A DNA stretch of 64,000 bases from Paracraurococcus lichenis (GCF_030657435.1 NZ_JAUTWS010000019.1:1-64000), one strand, 5' to 3'. Counted from the stretch's first letter, positions 19,123 to 28,489 are shown. Made by a program: numbers and translations. Notes: generated by a model not told the origin, from the sequence alone.

Positions 19123-20700
19123 CTAGCCCTTGCGCAGGTTGTAGAAGAGCGGCATGCCCGAGAGCATCCCGGTCAGGTTCCGCCGATAGGCCGTCAGGTC
19201 CTTCCACTGGCCCGTCGGAATATAGGGCACGTCCTGGAAGGCCTGCTCCTGCAACTGCCGGGCGATCGCCTGCCGCGAGGGCACATCCGGTGCCTCCACC
19301 CATTGGGCTCGCAGCCTCTCCAGCGCCTCGCTGGTCGGCCACCCCGGCCAGGCGGCGAGGCCATTGCCGCGCAGGCCGAGATGCGCGGTGGGGTCCCAGA
19401 GGTCGAGCCCGGGCAGCAGCGTCGTCGTGCAACTCCAGCCGCCCTGATCGACCGGGCCGCGATTGGCGCGCCGCTGCAGCCAGACGCCGAAATCGACGGG
19501 AATGACCTCGACATTGAGCCCCGCGCGCGCGAACTGGTCCGCGGCGACGTCCACCTGGCGTGCCATGGTCCCGAAATTCACGGCGGAGAGGAAGCCGATC
19601 TTCTCTCCCCTGTAGCCCGCGGCTTCGAGGTCGCGACGAACCTTGGCGTAGTCCCGCGGCCCGTTCAGCACCGCCATGCCGGCATCCGAGGCCATGGGGG
19701 AGGCGGGGCAGAAGACGCCGACCTTCGCGTTCCAGAGCGCGGGATCGCTGCCCGCGACCGCCGTCATGATCTCGGCCTGGTCGATCGCGCCCAGCAGGGC
19801 GCGGCGGATGGCCGGGTTGTCGAAGGGCGGCTGCAGATGATTCAGCCGCAGGATGCCCATATTGCCGGCAGGGTTGTAGCTGCCGATGGTCACATTGCGC
19901 TCCCGCCGCAGGACGGGAAGCAGGTCGAGCAGCACGTCCTCGTACCAGTCGACCTCGCCGCTGATGACGGCCGCCGCGGCGGTGGAGTGGTCGGGGATGA
20001 TGCTCCACTCGACGCGCTCGATATGGGCGTGCTTGGGACCGGCGGTGAATTGCGGCACCCCGTCCGGCCGCGGCACGTAGCCTTCGAACTTCTGCCAGAC
20101 GGAACGGGCGCCGTTCACCCGCTCACTCGCCAGGTAGCGATAGGGCCCGCTGCCCACCACCTCGGTCACCTGTTTGGTGGGATCGGCGGCGAAGAGCCGC
20201 TCGGGCATCATGACCGGGATGTAGCTCGTGCTCTTGGCGAGCGCATGCAGCAGCAGCGGGAAGGGATGCTTCAGGCGGAAGACGATCGTCCGGTCGTCCG
20301 GCGCCGAGAGGTCATCCGTCGCGGCCATCAGCATCTGGCCCATGACGTCCACGCGGCCCCAACGGCGAAGGCTCGCCACGCAGTCGCTGGCCCGCACGGG
20401 CTCGTTGTCGTGGAACCGCAGCCCCTCCCGCAGCGTGATGCGCCAGAGCCTGCCCTCGTTCTCGGTGACGTGGCCCGCGGCCATCTGCGGCTGCGGGTTC
20501 AGCGCATTGTCCATGCCGTAGAGCATGTCGTAGCTCAGCAGCGCCAAGTACCGCGTGGAGAAGGCGGTGCTGAAGAGCGGATCGAGGATGGTCGCATCCG
20601 CATTCGGCTTGAAGCGGATGACGCGCGAACCCTGGGCCTGCGCCAGGGCAGGCGCCATCAGCGCGGCGCCCGCCGCCTGGAGGAAGGACCTGCGCTGCAT
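19123..20700 (-). CDS. ABC transporter substrate-binding protein, family 5
   Basis: A 525-residue extracytoplasmic solute-binding protein of the SBP_bac_5 family (oligopeptide, nickel, opine and glutathione type). The N-terminus has a twin-arginine-like signal (MQRRSFLQAAGAALMAPALAQAQ, RRSFL motif). The ITLREGLRFHDNEPVRASDC segment and the later AIDQAEIM region are family hallmarks. No permease or ATPase genes are nearby, so it either uses a transporter encoded elsewhere or is an orphan receptor. The ATG at 20700 was chosen for the signal peptide; the frame upstream is open into hyuB. It probably supplies the substrate for the hydantoinase/oxoprolinase and amine oxidase genes in the same operon. 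Confidence 0.88.
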   Translation of the reverse strand: MQRRSFLQAAGAALMAPALAQAQGSRVIRFKPNADATILDPLFSTAFSTRYLALLSYDMLYGMDNALNPQPQMAAGHVTENEGRLWRITLREGLRFHDNEPVRASDCVASLRRWGRVDVMGQMLMAATDDLSAPDDRTIVFRLKHPFPLLLHALAKSTSYIPVMMPERLFAADPTKQVTEVVGSGPYRYLASERVNGARSVWQKFEGYVPRPDGVPQFTAGPKHAHIERVEWSIIPDHSTAAAAVISGEVDWYEDVLLDLLPVLRRERNVTIGSYNPAGNMGILRLNHLQPPFDNPAIRRALLGAIDQAEIMTAVAGSDPALWNAKVGVFCPASPMASDAGMAVLNGPRDYAKVRRDLEAAGYRGEKIGFLSAVNFGTMARQVDVAADQFARAGLNVEVIPVDFGVWLQRRANRGPVDQGGWSCTTTLLPGLDLWDPTAHLGLRGNGLAAWPGWPTSEALERLRAQWVEAPDVPSRQAIARQLQEQAFQDVPYIPTGQWKDLTAYRRNLTGMLSGMPLFYNLRKG

Positions 20701-20723
20701 CACCGTGTCTCCCCTGGCCGGCG

Positions 20724-22376
20724 CTATTGCGCCCAGGCCGCCGCGAGGTCTCTCGTGACGATCCCGTCCTCGACGTCGCGTGCGATCAGCGCGGCCGGGC
20801 GATCCGCGGGCGCGCCGTAGCCGCCGCCGCCGCCGAGGCTGATGGTCACCAGGTCGCCCCGGCGCAGCGCGAAGGAGACCTTGCTGTCGAGGCTGATGAT
20901 CTCGTTGCCGCGGCGCACCTCGCATTTGCCCGAAGCGCCGGTGCCGCCGCCGAAGAGCCCGGCCGCTGCGCCGGTGAAGCGGTCGCTGTAGTAGGAGACC
21001 AGCGCCTCCTCGGCGAGGATCTCGTAGCTGCGGCTGAAGCCGGCGCCGCCGCGCCGTGCGCCGCGGCCGCTGCTGTCCGGCCGCAGCGCGTATTCGGTCA
21101 CGCGGAAGAAGGAGAAGTCCTGGTCCATCGCCTCGACCGGCGTGTTGGAACAGTTCGACAGCGGATTGTCGACGGCGTCGCAGCCGTCATTGGCGAGGCC
21201 CGCGCCATAGCCGCCGCCATAGACCTCGAGATAGACCGACCAGCCCTTCGGCCCGAGCCAGGAGAGGCAGAAGGCCGTCGTGGTGTCGTAGCCCTGGGCG
21301 ATCGCCTTCTCCGGCGCGGCCTGTGCCACCGCCATCATCACCGCGTTCCAGGCGCGCGAGGCGGAGATCATGCGCGCGCGCACCGGCGCCGGATGGTTCG
21401 GGTTCAGCAGCGAGCCCTTGGGCGCCGTCACCCGGATCGGCCGCAGCGCGCCGTCGTTGAAGGGGATGTCGGGGCTGGTCAGCGCCGCCTTGAGGCAGGA
21501 GACCGAGGCCGAGATCAGCGAGGCGAAGGGGCAGTTGAGGTTGGTGCCCACCTGCGGATCGGTGCCGGCGAAGTCCACCGCGATGGAATCGCCCGCGACC
21601 GTCACCGCCACGCACACGGTGATGGGCCTCTTGCCGAGGCCGTCGTCGTCCATCTGCGCCTCGCCGCGATAGGTGCCGTCGGGCACCTGCGCGATGGCCG
21701 CGCGCATCCGGCGCTCGGAATAGTCCTGCAGCGCGGCCATGGTCGCCTTGACCTTCGCCTTGCCGTAGCGCGCGGCCAGTTCCTGCACGCGCAGCACGCC
21801 GATGTTGTTGGCGGCGATCTGCGCGTCGAAATCGCCCATGGTCTGCTGCGGCACCCGGACATTCGCCCGCAGCAGCCGCTGGAAGCCGCCGCCGTGCCAG
21901 TCGCGCGCCATGTTGAGCTTCATGGGCGGGATGATGAGGCCCTCGGCATAGACGTCGCGCGCGGCCGCGTTCAGCCCGGGCGCGCCGCCGCCGAGGTCGA
22001 GATGGTGCGCGACCGAGGCGGCGAAGCCGATCACCTCGCCCTCCACGAAGATCGGGTGGAAGAAGAACACGTCCTGGAGGTGCTGGCCGCCGGAATAGGG
22101 GTCGTTGATGACGAGGAAGTCGCCCTCCTCCAGCGTTTCCCTCGGGAACATCGCCTTGCAGGGCTGGAAGATCGGGCCGATGCTGCCGAGCTGCATCGGG
22201 ATCAGCTCGGCCTGCGCGACGGTGAAGCCCTCGGCGTCGAGCAGCGCGGCGGAGCCGTCCCGCGCCTCGCGCAGGATGGTGGAATAAGCGGAGCGGATGA
22301 GCTTCGCGCCCATCTCGCGCGCGGCCGCGATCACCGACTGGCTGAGGATCGCGTATTCGACCGGGTCGAGTTCCAT
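20724..22376 (-). CDS. hyuB: hydantoinase B/oxoprolinase family protein
   Basis: A 550-residue HyuB-type subunit. With HyuA it forms ATP-dependent N-methylhydantoinase, 5-oxoprolinase or related ring-opening or carboxylating enzymes. The N-terminal DPVEYAILSQSVIAAAREMG, the central FLVINDPYSGGQHLQDVFFF and the C-terminal glycine-rich ISLGGGGGYGAP are diagnostic. Length is normal. It starts 6 bp after the hyuA stop, so the pair is co-translated. The substrate cannot be read from the sequence; the neighbouring amine oxidase would fit a route that yields an amine, such as N-methylhydantoin to sarcosine, or a gamma-glutamyl or pyroglutamyl derivative. Confidence 0.92.
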   Translation of the reverse strand: MELDPVEYAILSQSVIAAAREMGAKLIRSAYSTILREARDGSAALLDAEGFTVAQAELIPMQLGSIGPIFQPCKAMFPRETLEEGDFLVINDPYSGGQHLQDVFFFHPIFVEGEVIGFAASVAHHLDLGGGAPGLNAAARDVYAEGLIIPPMKLNMARDWHGGGFQRLLRANVRVPQQTMGDFDAQIAANNIGVLRVQELAARYGKAKVKATMAALQDYSERRMRAAIAQVPDGTYRGEAQMDDDGLGKRPITVCVAVTVAGDSIAVDFAGTDPQVGTNLNCPFASLISASVSCLKAALTSPDIPFNDGALRPIRVTAPKGSLLNPNHPAPVRARMISASRAWNAVMMAVAQAAPEKAIAQGYDTTTAFCLSWLGPKGWSVYLEVYGGGYGAGLANDGCDAVDNPLSNCSNTPVEAMDQDFSFFRVTEYALRPDSSGRGARRGGAGFSRSYEILAEEALVSYYSDRFTGAAAGLFGGGTGASGKCEVRRGNEIISLDSKVSFALRRGDLVTISLGGGGGYGAPADRPAALIARDVEDGIVTRDLAAAWAQ

Positions 22377-22382
22377 GGGTGC

Positions 22383-24398
22383 CTAGCCCTCCCTCCGCAG
22401 CAGCATGTTGCCCGCGGCGTCGCGGGCGCCGTTCCAGCCGGGCGGGACCCAGGTGGTCGAGGAATAGCCCTCGATCAGCGCCGGGCCCTGCACCACCTCG
22501 CCGAGGCCGAGCGCCGCAGCATCGGCGAGGCGCGCCTGCACCGTGGCGGCGCCGGTCACGACCTCGGCGGTCGCCGGGCGCCGCAAGCCGGCCGCGCGCT
22601 CCCGCACCTCGGGCAGGGCGTCGAGCCGGCGGCGCAGGCCGAAGCGAAGCCCCACCAGCTCCACCCGCCGCCCGGGCTCGCCGCCATGCAGGTAGACGCG
22701 GCGATGCTCGTCCGCGAATCGCGCGCCGAGATCGGCGGCGGAGAGGGAACCGACCGTCGCGGGATCGACGGTCACCGGGATCTCGAAGGCCTGGCCGATG
22801 AAGCGCATGTCGAGCTCGAGGCTCGGCTCCAGCGGTCCGGTGAGGCCGAGCGCGGCGAACTCCGCCTCTGTCGCCTGGCGGAGCCGCGCGCAATCGGCGG
22901 CGATGACGCCGGGCGTCGCCTCGTCCAGCGTCACGCGCCGCGTCACGCCGCGCACCGTCACATAATCCGCCGAGAGCAGGCCGAGCGCCGAGATCACCCC
23001 GGGATTGGGCGGCACCAGGATCTCGCGGATGCCGAGTTCCTCGGCGATCTCCGCCGCCAGCAGCGGGCCCGCGCCGCCGAAGGGCAGCAGCGCATAGTCG
23101 CGCGGGTCGCGGCCGCGCTCGGTGGAGACGAGCTGCATGGCGCGGACGATGTTGGCGACCGCGAGCCGGATGGCCGCCGCGGCGGCGCCGCGGATATCGG
23201 TGCCGAGGCGCCTCGCCACCTCCTCGAAGGTGCGGTGCGCGGCATCCGGGTTGAGCGACATGCCGCCGCCGAGGAAGGCATCCGGGCGGATGGTGCCGCG
23301 CACCACATGCGCATCCGTCACGGTCGGCATGGTGCCGCCGCGGCCGTAGCAGGCCGGCCCCGGCTCTGCGCCCGCGCTGCGGGGACCCACGCGCAGCATG
23401 CCGCCGTCGTCGATCCAGACCAGGCTGCCGCCGCCCGCGCCCACGGTGACGATGTCGAGCACCGGCGTGCGGATCGGCAGCCCGTCCACCTCCGTCTCGG
23501 CGGCGAGCGCGGCCTCGCCATCCTGCACCAGCGCGACATCGGTCGAGGTGCCGCCCATGTCGAAGGTGACGAGGTTGCCGCGGCCCGACCGGGCCGCCTG
23601 CCGGATCGCGCCCACTACGCCCGCCGCGGGGCCGGAGAGCAGGGCGGAGATGGCGTTGCGCCGCATGGCGGCCGCCGGCATGCGCCCGCCATTCGACTGC
23701 ATGACGCTGAAATGCCCGGCGAATCCGGCACCGGCCAGCGTCGCCTCGAAGCGCGCGAGATAGCCGTCGATCACCGGCTGCACATAGGCCGAGAGCGCTG
23801 TCGTGGAGGCGCGCTCGAACTCGCGGAACTCCGGGGCGATCTCGTGGCTGGCGGTGATGGTGACGCCGGGCAGCGCGGCGGCGATCAGTTCCTTCAGCCG
23901 CATCTCGTGCGCGGGCGAGGCATAGGCGGACAGCAGGCAGATCGCGATGGCGCGGTAGGCGCCCGCTTCGAGCGCGGGCAGCAGGTCGCGGGCCACCGCC
24001 GCCTCGTCCAAGGGCTGGATCACCGTGCCGTCGGCCCCGATGCGCTCGGTGACCTCGAAGCAGTCGCGCCGGCGGACGGGCGGGGCGGGCTTGGCATAGT
24101 GCAGGTCGTAGATGCGGCGGCGGTCGTGCCGCTGCATAAACAGGATGTCGCGAAAGCCGCGGGTGGCGATGAAGGCGATGTCGGCGCCGCGCCGCTCCAG
24201 GATGGCGTTGGTGGCGATGGTGGAACCATGCACCAGGTCGGTCACGCTCCCGGCGGGGATGCCGGCGGCGCCGAGCGCATTGAAGGCGCCGATATCGGGG
24301 CTGCGGGGCGTGGAGGGCACCTTGACGACGCGAACCTCGCCCCGGTCCACGGCGACCAGATCGGTGAAGGTGCCCCCCACCTCGATCCCTACGCGCAT
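22383..24398 (-). CDS. hyuA: hydantoinase A/oxoprolinase family protein
   Basis: A 671-residue HyuA-type subunit with the ASKHA-like ATP-binding signature near the N-terminus (VGGTFTDLVAV) and again as TFDMGGTSTDVALV about 280 residues in. A substrate-linked HGSTIATNAILERRG segment and the glycine-rich GGAGPL region are also present. It couples ATP hydrolysis to opening of a cyclic amide together with HyuB. It is the first gene of the four-gene operon and is transcribed away from the HTH-cupin regulator across a 115-bp gap that holds a perfect 10-bp inverted repeat. Confidence 0.92.
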   Translation of the reverse strand: MRVGIEVGGTFTDLVAVDRGEVRVVKVPSTPRSPDIGAFNALGAAGIPAGSVTDLVHGSTIATNAILERRGADIAFIATRGFRDILFMQRHDRRRIYDLHYAKPAPPVRRRDCFEVTERIGADGTVIQPLDEAAVARDLLPALEAGAYRAIAICLLSAYASPAHEMRLKELIAAALPGVTITASHEIAPEFREFERASTTALSAYVQPVIDGYLARFEATLAGAGFAGHFSVMQSNGGRMPAAAMRRNAISALLSGPAAGVVGAIRQAARSGRGNLVTFDMGGTSTDVALVQDGEAALAAETEVDGLPIRTPVLDIVTVGAGGGSLVWIDDGGMLRVGPRSAGAEPGPACYGRGGTMPTVTDAHVVRGTIRPDAFLGGGMSLNPDAAHRTFEEVARRLGTDIRGAAAAAIRLAVANIVRAMQLVSTERGRDPRDYALLPFGGAGPLLAAEIAEELGIREILVPPNPGVISALGLLSADYVTVRGVTRRVTLDEATPGVIAADCARLRQATEAEFAALGLTGPLEPSLELDMRFIGQAFEIPVTVDPATVGSLSAADLGARFADEHRRVYLHGGEPGRRVELVGLRFGLRRRLDALPEVRERAAGLRRPATAEVVTGAATVQARLADAAALGLGEVVQGPALIEGYSSTTWVPPGWNGARDAAGNMLLRREG

Positions 24399-24456
24399 GC
24401 TTTGCTTCCTGGACTGCCGGCGACTACCTTACCGAAGCACGGCAGCTCTGCAACCC

Positions 24457-24487
24457 CATTGAAAAAGCAGGGCGAAATTTTTCAATG
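24457..24487. promoter_or_regulatory. perfect 10-bp inverted repeat, probable operator
   Basis: cattgaaaaa (24457-24466) and tttttcaatg (24478-24487) are perfect inverted copies separated by 11 bp. They lie in the gap between divergent hyuA and the HTH-cupin gene. The arms are AT-rich in a GC-rich context, and the centre-to-centre distance is about 21 bp, two helical turns, as expected for a dimeric HTH protein or two dimers. The likely ligand is the adjacent regulator. As a hairpin it has no other evident function; the T-run is inside the arm and not after it. Confidence 0.6.
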
Positions 24488-24513
24488 TCGAGGAAGGCCT
24501 GAGGACCACGGCG

Positions 24514-25119
24514 ATGCCCGATATCCCCCCTGCGCCAGGGGCCGCGACCGCGGCGCCGGAGCGTGAACCCATCCTTGGGCTGCGCCTGCGCGGCATGCGC
24601 CAGCGGCGGGAATGGACCCTGCAGGATCTTTCGGCGCGCAGCGGGTTGTCGGTCGGGATGTTGAGCCAGATTGAACGCGGAGTCTCCGCGCCCTCGATCC
24701 GGTCGCTGCAGAAGCTCGCCGAGATCTTCGCGGTGCCGATCGGCTGGTTCTTCAGCGACCCCGGCGCCGCGCCGCAGGGGCCGGCCTGGATCCAGCGCCG
24801 CGCGCAGCGCCGCGTGCTCGACCTCTCCGCCAAGGGCATCACGAAGGAGTTGCTGAGCCCCGAGGGCGACGGGAAGATCGAACTGATGCTGATCACCATC
24901 GAGGCCGGCGGGTCCTCCGGCGAGGCGCCCTACCGGCATGCGGGCGAGGATGCCGGGACCGTGCTGGAAGGCGTGCTGGAGCTCGAGGTGGATGGCACCG
25001 CAGGCCTGCTGCAGGCGGGCGATTCCTTCCGCTTCCTCAGCACCCTGCCGCACCGCTTCGCCAATCCGGGGCCGCTGCGCTGCGTCGTCCTCTGGGCGGT
25101 GACGCCGCCGCTCTACTGA
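24514..25119 (+). CDS. XRE-family HTH regulator with cupin domain
   Basis: A 201-residue transcription factor with a Cro/CI-type helix-turn-helix at about residues 22-75 (LRLRGMRQRREWTLQDLSAR, then GLSVGMLSQIERG) and a C-terminal cupin sensor domain (residues 110-200, HAGEDAGTVLEGVLELEV and LPHRFANPG). This HTH-cupin class includes PuuR, a repressor of polyamine catabolism. It is divergent from the hyuAB-binding protein-amine oxidase operon and probably controls it, with a pathway metabolite bound in the cupin. The ATG at 24514 is the first good start; a short N-terminal tail precedes the HTH. Confidence 0.88.
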   Translation: MPDIPPAPGAATAAPEREPILGLRLRGMRQRREWTLQDLSARSGLSVGMLSQIERGVSAPSIRSLQKLAEIFAVPIGWFFSDPGAAPQGPAWIQRRAQRRVLDLSAKGITKELLSPEGDGKIELMLITIEAGGSSGEAPYRHAGEDAGTVLEGVLELEVDGTAGLLQAGDSFRFLSTLPHRFANPGPLRCVVLWAVTPPLY

Positions 25120-25452
25120 ACGAAGCATCCCGAACGTGGTCGGGCGGATCGGCCGCCCCGAAGGATCCGGTTGCGGGCTGTCCCGGCGGCCACCATCACC
25201 GCCTCCGCGCCGCGCGGCCCACACCGGCAGGCCGACGAGGATACCAGCCGGTGCAACATGCCGGCCCCATGCCCGTTACGTCGTCAGGGCCGGCAGTGTG
25301 GGGCACCTCACGGCAGGCGGCGCGGGCGAAGCGGTACGCCACGACCCGAAGACATCGTCGGAGACTGGCGCCGCCTTCTCCCCGGCCCAATTGCTGCCGA
25401 AGTTCGGCCGCCTTGTCCTGCTTTCTGATACGCGAAAATCCGGGACGTAGCC
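25120..25452. other. gap without convincing gene
   Basis: About 330 bases between the HTH-cupin gene and the coiled-coil gene. A plus-strand frame is open through most of it, but its translation is Arg/Pro/Gly-rich without hydrophobic or helical pattern, as in shadow frames. No clear promoter or terminator was seen. Confidence 0.4.
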
Positions 25453-26007
25453 ATGTCGACCGACAGTTCCAGCGCCAATAGCCCACCGCTCGAGGCCGTG
25501 CTCTCGGCACTCGACCGTCTCGCAGGCGATCTGCGCCTTCGCGCCGAGGCAGCGGAGCGACGCGCGGAAGCGGCGGAGAGCCAGATTGACCTGGAACGCG
25601 AAGCCCGGCTCAGCGCCGAGGCCCGCGCGGCGCAGTGCGACCAGAGCGCCCGCGACATGCTCCGGCGCGCGGAAGCCATGGAAGCCGCCGTGCAGGACAG
25701 GATCGAACGGTTGCGCCACGATCTGCTGGACGCGATCGGTGAGGCTGTCACCGCCGCGCGAGGCACGACGGCAGCGCACCAGTCTCGCCCACCCGATGAC
25801 GCAGGCCGCTTTGCCGCGGAGCGCCAGGAGCGTGTTCCTCCCCTGAAGCTCGGTCCGGAACTGGCCCATATTCCGCAACCGGCGGCCGGCAGGATGTCGG
25901 GTTCGTCCGAACCCTCCCCCCGGAAATGGGGCGAGGAGCGGGGCTATGCCTGGGTCGAGGATGAACCCGGTCCGTCCTGGTGGAGCAGATTGTTCCGCCG
26001 CTATTGA
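25453..26007 (+). CDS. coiled-coil hypothetical protein
   Basis: A 184-residue protein of unknown family. Residues 10-100 form a highly charged Ala/Glu/Arg helix (ALDRLAGDLRLRAEAAERRA continuing with heptad-like spacing) that predicts a coiled coil. A proline-rich, low-complexity linker follows, then a C-terminal aromatic-basic tail, GPSWWSRLFRRY, which could insert at a membrane surface. No signal peptide or transmembrane helix is present. It stands alone on the plus strand, and I do not assign a function. Confidence 0.6.
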   Translation: MSTDSSSANSPPLEAVLSALDRLAGDLRLRAEAAERRAEAAESQIDLEREARLSAEARAAQCDQSARDMLRRAEAMEAAVQDRIERLRHDLLDAIGEAVTAARGTTAAHQSRPPDDAGRFAAERQERVPPLKLGPELAHIPQPAAGRMSGSSEPSPRKWGEERGYAWVEDEPGPSWWSRLFRRY

Positions 26008-26324
26008 GCCGGCCCGGGCCGAGGGAGTGCATCGGCCCGATGCGATGCTTCCCTGCCGGGCGACGCGGCCTTTCGCGGCGATGAACGGGATGGGGCATGC
26101 GCAGCGGTCGCGCGTCCCGGTCCGATGCCCTTCGCGGCTGTCATCCGCCTTCCGAAGCGGCACCGCGTCGCCTCGCCGCGCCCACCTGCCCGGTGCCGCG
26201 AACCGGCCCCCGGCAACGACACACAATCGGTTGATGGCCCCCGCGGTCGCCTCTCCTGCGCCTTCTGTCCCGGCCGTGCGATGCGGCATAGGGCCAGGAT
26301 TGCAGACCGGAGAGCGCTGCATCG
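26008..26324. other. gap upstream of the efflux operon, no gene seen
   Basis: About 317 bases before the first adaptor gene. It probably contains the promoter of the efflux operon, but I cannot point to a specific -35/-10 pair or operator. No adjacent regulator gene reads into it. Confidence 0.4.
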
Positions 26325-27380
26325 ATGCCACCTCGATCCTTCCTGCTGTTCCTCCTGGGTGTCACGGCGGTGGTCGGGGCGGCCATGCTCGTGCTCGGGA
26401 CCCGCAGCGCGCTGAACCGGCGTGACGACCCGGTCACCGTGGATGCCTATGTGGACGGCGACCGGACGCCGCTCGCCTCGCACCTGCCGGCCTATGTCCG
26501 CCGCGTGCCGGTCGCGGACAACCAGCCGGTGCGCCGTGGCGACCTCATCGTCGAGTTGGTGGACGACGACTATGTCGCCGCCCGCGACCAGGCCCGCGCC
26601 AACCTCGTCGCCGCCGATGCCGCGATCCGCTCCCTGCAGGAGCAGCAGGGCGTGGTGGAGCAGGTGATCGAGCAGGCCCGCGCCGCGGTCCTGGCGATCG
26701 AGGCCGGGATGCCGGCCATCGCCAACGAATTGCAGCGGCAGCGGACCCTGCTGCCGACCCTGGCCGGCACGCGACGCAGCTTCGAGGCGGCGGAGGCCGA
26801 CCAGATGCGCAGCCTTGCCACCCATGCCCAGGCGCAGGCGCAGCTCGCCCTGCGGGAGCGGCAGCGGGCGGTGCTGGCGGCGCAGCTCGACCAGGCCCGC
26901 GCCCGCCAGGCCGCCGCCGCGGCCGAGCTGCGGCTGGCCGAGCTGAACCTCGGCTGGACGCGCATCACCGCCCCCATCGACGGCAGGCTCGGCGCCCGGC
27001 AGGTGAGGGAGGGGTCCCTGGTCGCGCCCGGCACCGTCGTGGGCACGGTCACGCCGCTCGAGGGCGTCTGGGTGAGCGCGAATTTCACCGAGCGGCAGAT
27101 CACCGATATCCGCCCCGGCGCGCGGGCGGAGGTGCGCGTGGACAGCTTCGGCCGCACCGCCATCCCCGCCCGCGTCGCCGGCATCGCACCGGCCACGGGC
27201 GCGCAGTTCAGCCTGGTGCCAGCCGACAACAGCACCGGCAATTTCACCAAGGTGGTGCAGCGGGTTCCGGTGAAGCTCGCGCTCGACCTGGCGGGCACCG
27301 GGCTCACGGGACGCGTCGCCCCGGGCATGTCGGCACGCGCCCAGGTCTTCACCCGCGCCGCGGCGGAGGCAGGGCCATGA
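26325..27380 (+). CDS. HlyD-family efflux adaptor (EmrA-like), first copy
   Basis: A 351-residue periplasmic adaptor with one N-terminal membrane anchor (about residues 5-27). It has a split lipoyl (barrel-sandwich) domain, whose halves are ADNQPVRRGDLIVELVDDDY and WTRITAPIDGRLGARQVREG, and a long alpha-helical hairpin between them (about 75-215). Such proteins link an inner-membrane MFS pump to an outer-membrane channel. It overlaps the second adaptor by 4 bp (ATGA). Close relatives are EmrA and other DHA2-associated adaptors. Confidence 0.9.
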   Translation: MPPRSFLLFLLGVTAVVGAAMLVLGTRSALNRRDDPVTVDAYVDGDRTPLASHLPAYVRRVPVADNQPVRRGDLIVELVDDDYVAARDQARANLVAADAAIRSLQEQQGVVEQVIEQARAAVLAIEAGMPAIANELQRQRTLLPTLAGTRRSFEAAEADQMRSLATHAQAQAQLALRERQRAVLAAQLDQARARQAAAAAELRLAELNLGWTRITAPIDGRLGARQVREGSLVAPGTVVGTVTPLEGVWVSANFTERQITDIRPGARAEVRVDSFGRTAIPARVAGIAPATGAQFSLVPADNSTGNFTKVVQRVPVKLALDLAGTGLTGRVAPGMSARAQVFTRAAAEAGP

Positions 27381-28489
27381 CGGAGCTGCGCGACCTGCGG
27401 CCGCAGACCTCCGCCCCCCTCCCGGCCGCGCCCACCGCACCGCCCCCGCCAAGCCTGCGCGGCATCGTCGTGCGCGCCGTGGTGGTGGCGCTCGGCCTGC
27501 TCGCCGCCGGCGTGTTGGTGGTGGACTGGGACGAGCTGCTGCTCGGTCAGTCGCGGCAATGGACCAACGACGCCTATCTGCGCGGCGATCCGCGGCAGCT
27601 CAGCGCCCGGCTCTCCGGCTATGTCGGCCGCGTCGCCATCGCCGACTACCAGGTGGTGAAGGCCGGCGACCTGCTCTTCGAGGTGGAGGATGCGGACTAC
27701 CGCGCGCAGCGCGACCGCGCCCAGGCCGCCCTCGCCCAGGCCGAGGCCGCGCAGGCGTTGGCGCAGGCCCAGGCGGCGCAGCAGGAGAGCCAGGTGGAGG
27801 TCGCCCGCCGCACCATCGACGCCACCGCGGCCGACCTGCGCCGGGCGCAGCTCGAGCAGGTGCGGCAGGAGGAGCTGCGCAACACGCCCGCCTTCATTCC
27901 GCGCATCTGGGACCAGGCATCGGCGGATGCCCAGCGCTTGCAGGCGACGATCGCCGGCAATCGCGCCGATCTCGGCGCGCAGCAGGCGCAGCTTGCGGTG
28001 CTGCGCGCCGGGCTGGAACAGGCGGCCGCGGCGGTGCTCGGCGCCCGGGCGGCGCTGGAACAGGCGCAGGTCACGCTGCGCTACACGCGCGTGGTCGCGC
28101 CGGCGGACGGCATGGTCGGCAGCCGCGCCGTGCGGGTCGGCCAATATGTGCAGCCCGGCACGCTGCTGACGCAATTCGTGCCGCTCGACCATGTCTGGGC
28201 GGTGGCGAATTTCCGGGAGAGCCAGCTCGGCCGCATGCAGGCCGGGCAGCGCGCCCAGGTCACGGTGGATGCCTATCCCGGCACCGTCCTGCACGGCCGG
28301 GTCGACAGCTTCGAGCCGGGCAGCCAGGCGCTCGGCAGCCTGTTGCCGCCGGACCGCGCGGTCGGCAGCTTCACCAAGATCGTGCAGCGCCTGCCGGTGA
28401 AGATCCTGCTCGACGATCCCGGCCCGCTCGCCGGGCGCCTGCTGCCGGGCCTCTCGGTCGAGGTCACGGTCGAGACGACCGATCCATGA
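27377..28489 (+). CDS. HlyD-family efflux adaptor (EmrA-like), second copy
   Basis: A 370-residue adaptor with a cytoplasmic Pro-rich N-terminus, one transmembrane helix (about residues 28-48) and the same barrel-sandwich halves (ADYQVVKAGDLLFEVEDADY and YTRVVAPADGMVGSRAVRVG) around a Gln/Ala-rich helical hairpin. The conserved VWAVANFRESQLGRMQAGQ block is typical of EmrA. It is homologous to the preceding gene but clearly diverged, so the two are not a recent duplication. It overlaps the MFS gene by 4 bp. Confidence 0.9.
   Translation: MTELRDLRPQTSAPLPAAPTAPPPPSLRGIVVRAVVVALGLLAAGVLVVDWDELLLGQSRQWTNDAYLRGDPRQLSARLSGYVGRVAIADYQVVKAGDLLFEVEDADYRAQRDRAQAALAQAEAAQALAQAQAAQQESQVEVARRTIDATAADLRRAQLEQVRQEELRNTPAFIPRIWDQASADAQRLQATIAGNRADLGAQQAQLAVLRAGLEQAAAAVLGARAALEQAQVTLRYTRVVAPADGMVGSRAVRVGQYVQPGTLLTQFVPLDHVWAVANFRESQLGRMQAGQRAQVTVDAYPGTVLHGRVDSFEPGSQALGSLLPPDRAVGSFTKIVQRLPVKILLDDPGPLAGRLLPGLSVEVTVETTDP

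Noticed and set aside
20727-24566. A very long (about 1,280-codon) open frame on the plus strand antisense to hyuA and hyuB
   Set aside because: Its translation is rich in Arg, Gly, Ala and His without domain pattern. Long antisense frames are expected where third codon positions are nearly all G or C, and hyuA and hyuB are unmistakable on the other strand.
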